DNA of 55,902 nucleotides from Chitinophagaceae bacterium (GTDB taxonomy: Bacteria; Bacteroidota; Bacteroidia; Chitinophagales; Chitinophagaceae): the NCBI GenBank assembly GCA_025924755.1, contig JAICHT010000001.1, positions 1 to 55,902 of the forward strand, given 5' to 3'. Shown one piece after another: positions 51,706 to 55,902 of the stretch. The notes under the pieces are model-generated. The model was not told the DNA's origin, did not search any database, and saw nothing but the letters and a program-made list of their open reading frames with translations. Position 1 is the first letter of the stretch. Each line of letters opens with the position of its first letter. The translations under genes were made by a program, and so were the position numbers.

Positions 51706-54700
51706 TAAGCGGCAGCGTTACAAAAAAAGTAGTACCTACGCCTCTTTCTGTTTCAAACCGGATAGTACCCCCCGCCTGCTCTACAATGCTTTTACACATA
51801 GCAAGACCCAAGCCAGTACCGGAAGTTTTAGTAGTGAAATTAGGCGTAAATATTTTAGATTTCACTTCGTCCGGAATGCCTTCGCCATTGTCTTTAATTT
51901 TAAATAAAATAACACCATCACCTTTCTGTTCGTCTATATTAATTACACACCGTTCTTTGTTAGAGCAGGCATCAATAGCGTTGGTAAGTAAGTTGGTAAA
52001 CAACCGGTTCATATGGGTTTTATCCGCTTCCATCATTACCTGTCCCCGTACTTTTCGCCATATAATTTCTACTTTAGGATTGGCCCTGTATAAGCTAAGC
52101 AAACCCGCCAGTACGGTTTGCGCATCAAACACCTCAATGTTTTTATTACCGATATTGGCAAACTGAGAAAAGTCGGCAGCAATTTTTGACAAATGATCTA
52201 TTTGCTCTACCAGCGTATTAGCCACTGTGCCGGTTAATTCTTTTACATTGGGCTGATTGTTATTTACTGCCCGCTGAAGGTATTGTATACTAAGCTTCAT
52301 GGGCGTGAGTGGGTTTTTAATTTCATGGGCCACCTGTCTTGCCATCTCCCGCCAGGCTCCTTCCCTTTCGCTCCTGGCCAGTGCCTCAGCACTTTGCTCT
52401 AGCTGGTGCACCATTTTATTATATTGCTCTACTAACTGTCCTATTTCATCGTTCCGGGCCCATACAATTTCTTCATTTGTTTTACCAAGCGTTATTGCTT
52501 TCATCTTATCGCCAATTACCGAAAAAGAACGGGTAATAGTATTGGTGATAAACAATGCCACTACACCCGCTATCAAAAAGATAAACGCATTTAAATCAAT
52601 AACTGTTACCAGAAAGTTGTTGATCTCCTGGTTTAAATCAATTTGAGAAGTGAAATAGGGAATATTTAAATAAGCTCTTACGTTCCAGTTTTTATCGCGT
52701 ACTACTGCATAAATACTCAGGTACTCCAGCGAGCTCATTGCTTCCAGGTGCACGTATTGTACTTCCTTCAACCTGCTTAAATGAAAGTAAGCTTCGGGGT
52801 GCATTTTATTGCTTAACACTCCTTTGTTGTATACGTTTTTATCCGACGATATTTTTAAATCGCCCAGTGTATCATACACATTAATATCCACACCATGTAT
52901 ATCAGCTACTTCATCAATAAGCTTTTGAAGATTATAGTTAGCAGCCGAGTCGTTGCCAGTAAATAAGTTATAGAAGGTACTATCGTCATTGGATAAGCGC
53001 TTTTGCATTTCACTTACCATAATGTTTGCCGTTTTGCTCAGCCGGTCAATATTATTACGGGTATAACGGCCTATAAAAAAAGAGATGGTAGAGATACCGA
53101 TAATCACAAAGGATATGAGGCTGATAAAAATAACAATACTGTGTACCTGAGACCGGATGTTTAGCTGCCATAGTGCATTGATAGCCCGCCAGTCGTTGCC
53201 GGTTTGCAATATCACCGCCATCAGTTGCAAAACGGCTATCATAAATAAAAAGGCGCAAAAAAGCCACGAAAAAAGTGTGATACTTTCAATAATAGAATTT
53301 TGCTTTTTTGCGATCACCACCACTCTTTTATTATTGGCCCGGTACCACAGTTCATCGTTGCCATCATTAATTCTTCTTTCAAATTCGGCCTTTGGCATTT
53401 GCTGCGCAGTAAGGCTTCTTACAAACGGATAAATGTTAGAAGATGCCCGAAGGGTATCATTGTCATACACGGCGTACGAATAGATCTGGGAGTTTTCCAC
53501 ACTGGTTTGCTTTGAACTTCGCAGCAGTTCAGGATACAATGCATCAGAAGAAAACTGCTTGGGAGTAGAAAGAACAAAAAAAGTTCCTACGCGGTGGGTA
53601 CTGTCTTTTATCTCCCGTTTTGTAATATAGGTTACGCTGCCATACGATATTTCGTGGTAATATAAATCCGGGATATTGGTAGGTTTGCTTTGTACCGATA
53701 TGATGGTATTCATTTCGTCATACGATTCCGGATCGTCGTTATGAACGCCCCTGCCCAGCGAGTCAAACAAATAAAGTTTGGTATTGTAGCCACTGATATA
53801 GCCTGCAAAGTTTTCGTTCAAAATACTATCACGTAAATAACGGCTTTCCTGTTTATTTTGAAACCGCGAAAAATTATTTAACAGAAACCGGTTGTTTAAA
53901 TACGTTAACGCAATGCTTAGCGTGTTTTGATTAGAAGGATCGGTTCGTTGGTCCAACGACTTTGCCAGCTCCATCCTCCTTACCCATTCTACCTTTCTGT
54001 TTTCATTAAGAATAAGAACTGCCAGCGAAACAGAAAAAATAAATATCCAAAATAAAATACCCGCTACAGTAATTTTAAAACGGTTAATAATAAATTGTTC
54101 GCGACTAAAAAGCAAGGTGTAAATAATGATCCATGCCAGCACGGGCAGGTGAAATAAAATAAGATCATTGTTGTGGGTAAACGACAGAAAACCCAGTCCC
54201 AGTAAAGGAATTATGAAATAGATAGAATACGTGCGCCTGCCAAAAGCTGCAAAAATAAATTTGAACAACAACCGGGTAAAGTAATAATAACCTAATGATA
54301 TAAGGGCCAGTACTACAAAGCCAATAACTGAATAAATATTGAGGCTGAAAAAGTTTGATACATCAAAAGAAATTTTAGAATGAGTTACCAGGCTGCGTAC
54401 AATATCGGCTAACTTAAAAGTAGCTACCACAAAGAAAAATAAATCTAAAATGCCTGCTATCCATATGCGCCTGCCTTTTAAAAAAGCAGGAAGATGTCCT
54501 ATGGGACCAATGTTATACCATGCAAAAACTACCAGCCAGCAAAAAAGTATCGCGTTCAACAATAAATCTCCCAGCGAACGGTTTAGCAATTTGTCGCTAA
54601 AAATGTATTCGCTAAAAAGTTCAAAGTGCTTAAATTGAAAAACATCCGGCAGGATATACAGCATTAAGCGTACGCTGATAAGAATGGTTGCTAAAAATAA

Positions 54701-55459
54701 TATTCCTTTTACCGCCCCTCGTTTTGCAGTAAGAAACTGCGCCCAGAAATGAATATAGAGCAATAGTAAAATGAATGCGGTAACCTGGAGCGCTATAGTG
54801 ATGGCATCGCTTTCCGGCAACTGGCTGTAAGAATGCAAGCGGTTTATATAAAATAGCAAGCGGTGATGTAAAGAATAAAGCGCATAGCGTGTTTTTACAT
54901 CAGAAATAAAAATCTTTTGTATGGCATCTTCATCGTAAGCAAAATGCTTGTGCAGGTAATTGGTTTCTAAAAAGTATTGGTATAATATAGGGATGAGCGC
55001 ATATGCGGTTACCATATTGCTCATGCCCGACAGCCGGATGGTTTTTTTCACCATTAAATAATAGCCATTGGCCAGGTACTGAAAATACTCGCCGTCCGCT
55101 AGTGTATAATCGGCCACCGGAGGCACTATCTTTTGATTGTTCCAAAACAAAAGTTCCTGCTGTCCGGATAGCGTTTCTGCAAAAATAAAAACACCATACT
55201 CTTTTTCCGACAAGCTTTTAAAGTCGTTCAGCGATTCTCTTTTTAAAATAAGCCGGCGCATTAAAACCGAATCGCTTATTAAACTTTCATAATCTCTCTG
55301 CTGGTGCAGGATATAGTTTTGAAGCCGGCGCTGCTCATGCGCCACCGATAAATCTTTTCTAAAATAAAATGCGGAAATGAGCGATAATATAAATACTACG
55401 GCTGCCGCAATCAGCAAATTGCGTTTAGGCAAATAGTTATTGATGGACGATAGTTTCAA
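51698..55459 (-). CDS. very large NtrY-like sensor histidine kinase
   Basis: A membrane sensor kinase of about 1253 residues. It has roughly a dozen hydrophobic segments, a large extracytoplasmic region between them, a HAMP domain after the last segment, then HisKA with the phosphorylated His in MARQVAHEIKNPLTPMK (about residue 1045), and an HATPase with NLLTNAIDACSN (N box), DNGEGIPD (G1), FTTKTSGTGLGLAMCK (G2). The WREMARQVAHEIKNPLTPMKLS pattern, shown here in parts, is NtrY-like. TTG 55459 is proposed as start because it overlaps the mazG stop as TTGA with AAAAAGG upstream; TTG 55486 is an alternative. No response regulator gene is adjacent, so the partner is unknown. Confidence 0.85.
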   Translation of the reverse strand: MKLSSINNYLPKRNLLIAAAVVFILSLISAFYFRKDLSVAHEQRRLQNYILHQQRDYESLISDSVLMRRLILKRESLNDFKSLSEKEYGVFIFAETLSGQQELLFWNNQKIVPPVADYTLADGEYFQYLANGYYLMVKKTIRLSGMSNMVTAYALIPILYQYFLETNYLHKHFAYDEDAIQKIFISDVKTRYALYSLHHRLLFYINRLHSYSQLPESDAITIALQVTAFILLLLYIHFWAQFLTAKRGAVKGILFLATILISVRLMLYILPDVFQFKHFELFSEYIFSDKLLNRSLGDLLLNAILFCWLVVFAWYNIGPIGHLPAFLKGRRIWIAGILDLFFFVVATFKLADIVRSLVTHSKISFDVSNFFSLNIYSVIGFVVLALISLGYYYFTRLLFKFIFAAFGRRTYSIYFIIPLLGLGFLSFTHNNDLILFHLPVLAWIIIYTLLFSREQFIINRFKITVAGILFWIFIFSVSLAVLILNENRKVEWVRRMELAKSLDQRTDPSNQNTLSIALTYLNNRFLLNNFSRFQNKQESRYLRDSILNENFAGYISGYNTKLYLFDSLGRGVHNDDPESYDEMNTIISVQSKPTNIPDLYYHEISYGSVTYITKREIKDSTHRVGTFFVLSTPKQFSSDALYPELLRSSKQTSVENSQIYSYAVYDNDTLRASSNIYPFVRSLTAQQMPKAEFERRINDGNDELWYRANNKRVVVIAKKQNSIIESITLFSWLFCAFLFMIAVLQLMAVILQTGNDWRAINALWQLNIRSQVHSIVIFISLISFVIIGISTISFFIGRYTRNNIDRLSKTANIMVSEMQKRLSNDDSTFYNLFTGNDSAANYNLQKLIDEVADIHGVDINVYDTLGDLKISSDKNVYNKGVLSNKMHPEAYFHLSRLKEVQYVHLEAMSSLEYLSIYAVVRDKNWNVRAYLNIPYFTSQIDLNQEINNFLVTVIDLNAFIFLIAGVVALFITNTITRSFSVIGDKMKAITLGKTNEEIVWARNDEIGQLVEQYNKMVHQLEQSAEALARSEREGAWREMARQVAHEIKNPLTPMKLSIQYLQRAVNNNQPNVKELTGTVANTLVEQIDHLSKIAADFSQFANIGNKNIEVFDAQTVLAGLLSLYRANPKVEIIWRKVRGQVMMEADKTHMNRLFTNLLTNAIDACSNKERCVINIDEQKGDGVILFKIKDNGEGIPDEVKSKIFTPNFTTKTSGTGLGLAMCKSIVEQAGGTIRFETERGVGTTFFVTLPLIS

Positions 55460-55902
55460 CCTTTTTGTTGTTTGATTTCGTTCCAAATAGCATCCATTTC
55501 TTCTAAGTTCATATCGGCGATGTGTTTACCAGATGCAGCAGCCCGTTGTTCTATTTGCGTAAAGCGGTATGTAAACTTTTTGTTTGTCAGTTCCAGTGCA
55601 TTTTCGGCATCTACCTGCAAGAACCTGGCAAAGTTAATTATAGAAAAAAGCACATCACCCAGTTCGGCTTCCATCTTGTGCTGGTCCTTTTCGGTTATAG
55701 CTTCCTGCAGCTCTGTTATTTCTTCTTCTACCTTTTGCCATACCTGTTCTTTATTCTCCCATTCAAAACCTACTTGTTTTGCTTTTTCCTGCAGGCGCAT
55801 GGCTTTTACCAGGGCTGGCTAGGCTTTGGGCACACCGGCTAAAACAGAGTTTTTTCCTTCCTTTAGTTTCAAGGCTTCCCAATTTCGTTTTACCTCTTCA
55901 TC
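55456..55902 (-). pseudogene. mazG: mazG nucleotide pyrophosphohydrolase, interrupted by in-frame TAG, cut by the window edge
   Basis: MazG hydrolyses NTPs to NMP and pyrophosphate. The frame runs from the window edge (DEEVKRNWEALKLKEGKNSV) through LAGVPKA, a TAG stop at 55819-55821, PALVKAMRLQEKA and VGFEWENKEQVWQKVEEEIT to HKMEAELGDVLFSIINFARF, the second MazG EEXXD-type half (Glu and Asp ligands present). Family members have Leu where the TAG stands, one base away from TTG. It could be a sequencing error, a recent nonsense mutation or readthrough; reinitiation at ATG 55800 would give only 114 residues. The stop at 55456 overlaps the kinase start. Confidence 0.75.

Overview
The window comes from a Bacteroidota chromosome, most likely of the Chitinophagales/Chitinophagaceae type. 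The sequence evidence is: a PorP/SprF protein next to a giant PKD adhesin with a gliding-type C-terminal domain, a type IX secretion (T9SS) sorting domain, TAnnTTTG promoter boxes with A-rich translation starts, several TTG starts, and a tmRNA whose tag reads GESNFAMAA. The family assignment is inference. No integrase, transposase, CRISPR array, SusC/SusD pair or tRNA gene was recognised.

Layout. (1) 0-9.4 kb, housekeeping: an ABC ATPase, PduO-type cobalamin adenosyltransferase, a LolD-like ATPase, a small acidic DUF2795-like protein, then a minus-strand series (Nif3-like protein, zinc-ribbon coiled coil, RecN, FabI), an M32 carboxypeptidase and a small lipoprotein. (2) 9.4-15.9 kb, cell surface: a 1444-residue PKD-repeat protein followed 5 nt later by PorP/SprF, a peroxiredoxin, and a tiny exported protein that is almost only a T9SS sorting domain. 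(3) 15.9-25.8 kb, housekeeping: an RlmI-like methyltransferase, grpE-dnaJ, a VWA protein, and a compact minus-strand run (Na+/solute symporter, O-methyltransferase, glucosaminidase-LysM protein, hpt) with touching or overlapping genes, then a LOG-family protein and a DUF2784 protein. (4) 26.2-43.1 kb, a one-strand carbohydrate cluster, in transcription order GH95, GH127, GH39, GH43, GH43, GH10, GH51, CE6 and a two-headed CE1 esterase. (5) 43.1-55.9 kb: decayed fragments, ssrA (tmRNA), rseP, dxr, a GH3-like enzyme, rplU-rpmA, a histone-like Lys/Ser/Ala repeat protein, a PolX homologue, a very large NtrY-like sensor kinase and mazG.

How the genes work together. The carbohydrate cluster reads as a glucuronoarabinoxylan/arabinan degradation set. 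The GH10 lipoprotein cuts the xylan backbone, the CE6 and CE1 esterases strip acetyl and possibly feruloyl groups, the GH51/GH43/GH127 enzymes remove arabinose, GH39 and GH43 release xylose, and GH95 takes fucose or L-galactose type caps. It has no transporter or regulator of its own in the window.

Most notable: the cluster sits between core genes, next to the 3-prime end of ssrA, and the non-coding stretches in and around it hold broken gene fragments. I can read a CE1/CBM48-like esterase middle domain, a sialate O-acetylesterase-like tail, a CBM6-like module, a T9SS sorting domain with an in-frame TGA, and an AtuA/DUF1446-like tail. This suggests a region that has been repeatedly rearranged. 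Other oddities are a PolX protein whose polymerase motif has decayed while the PHP nuclease motifs remain, an in-frame TAG in mazG, and an exact 55-bp duplication inside the histone-like gene.
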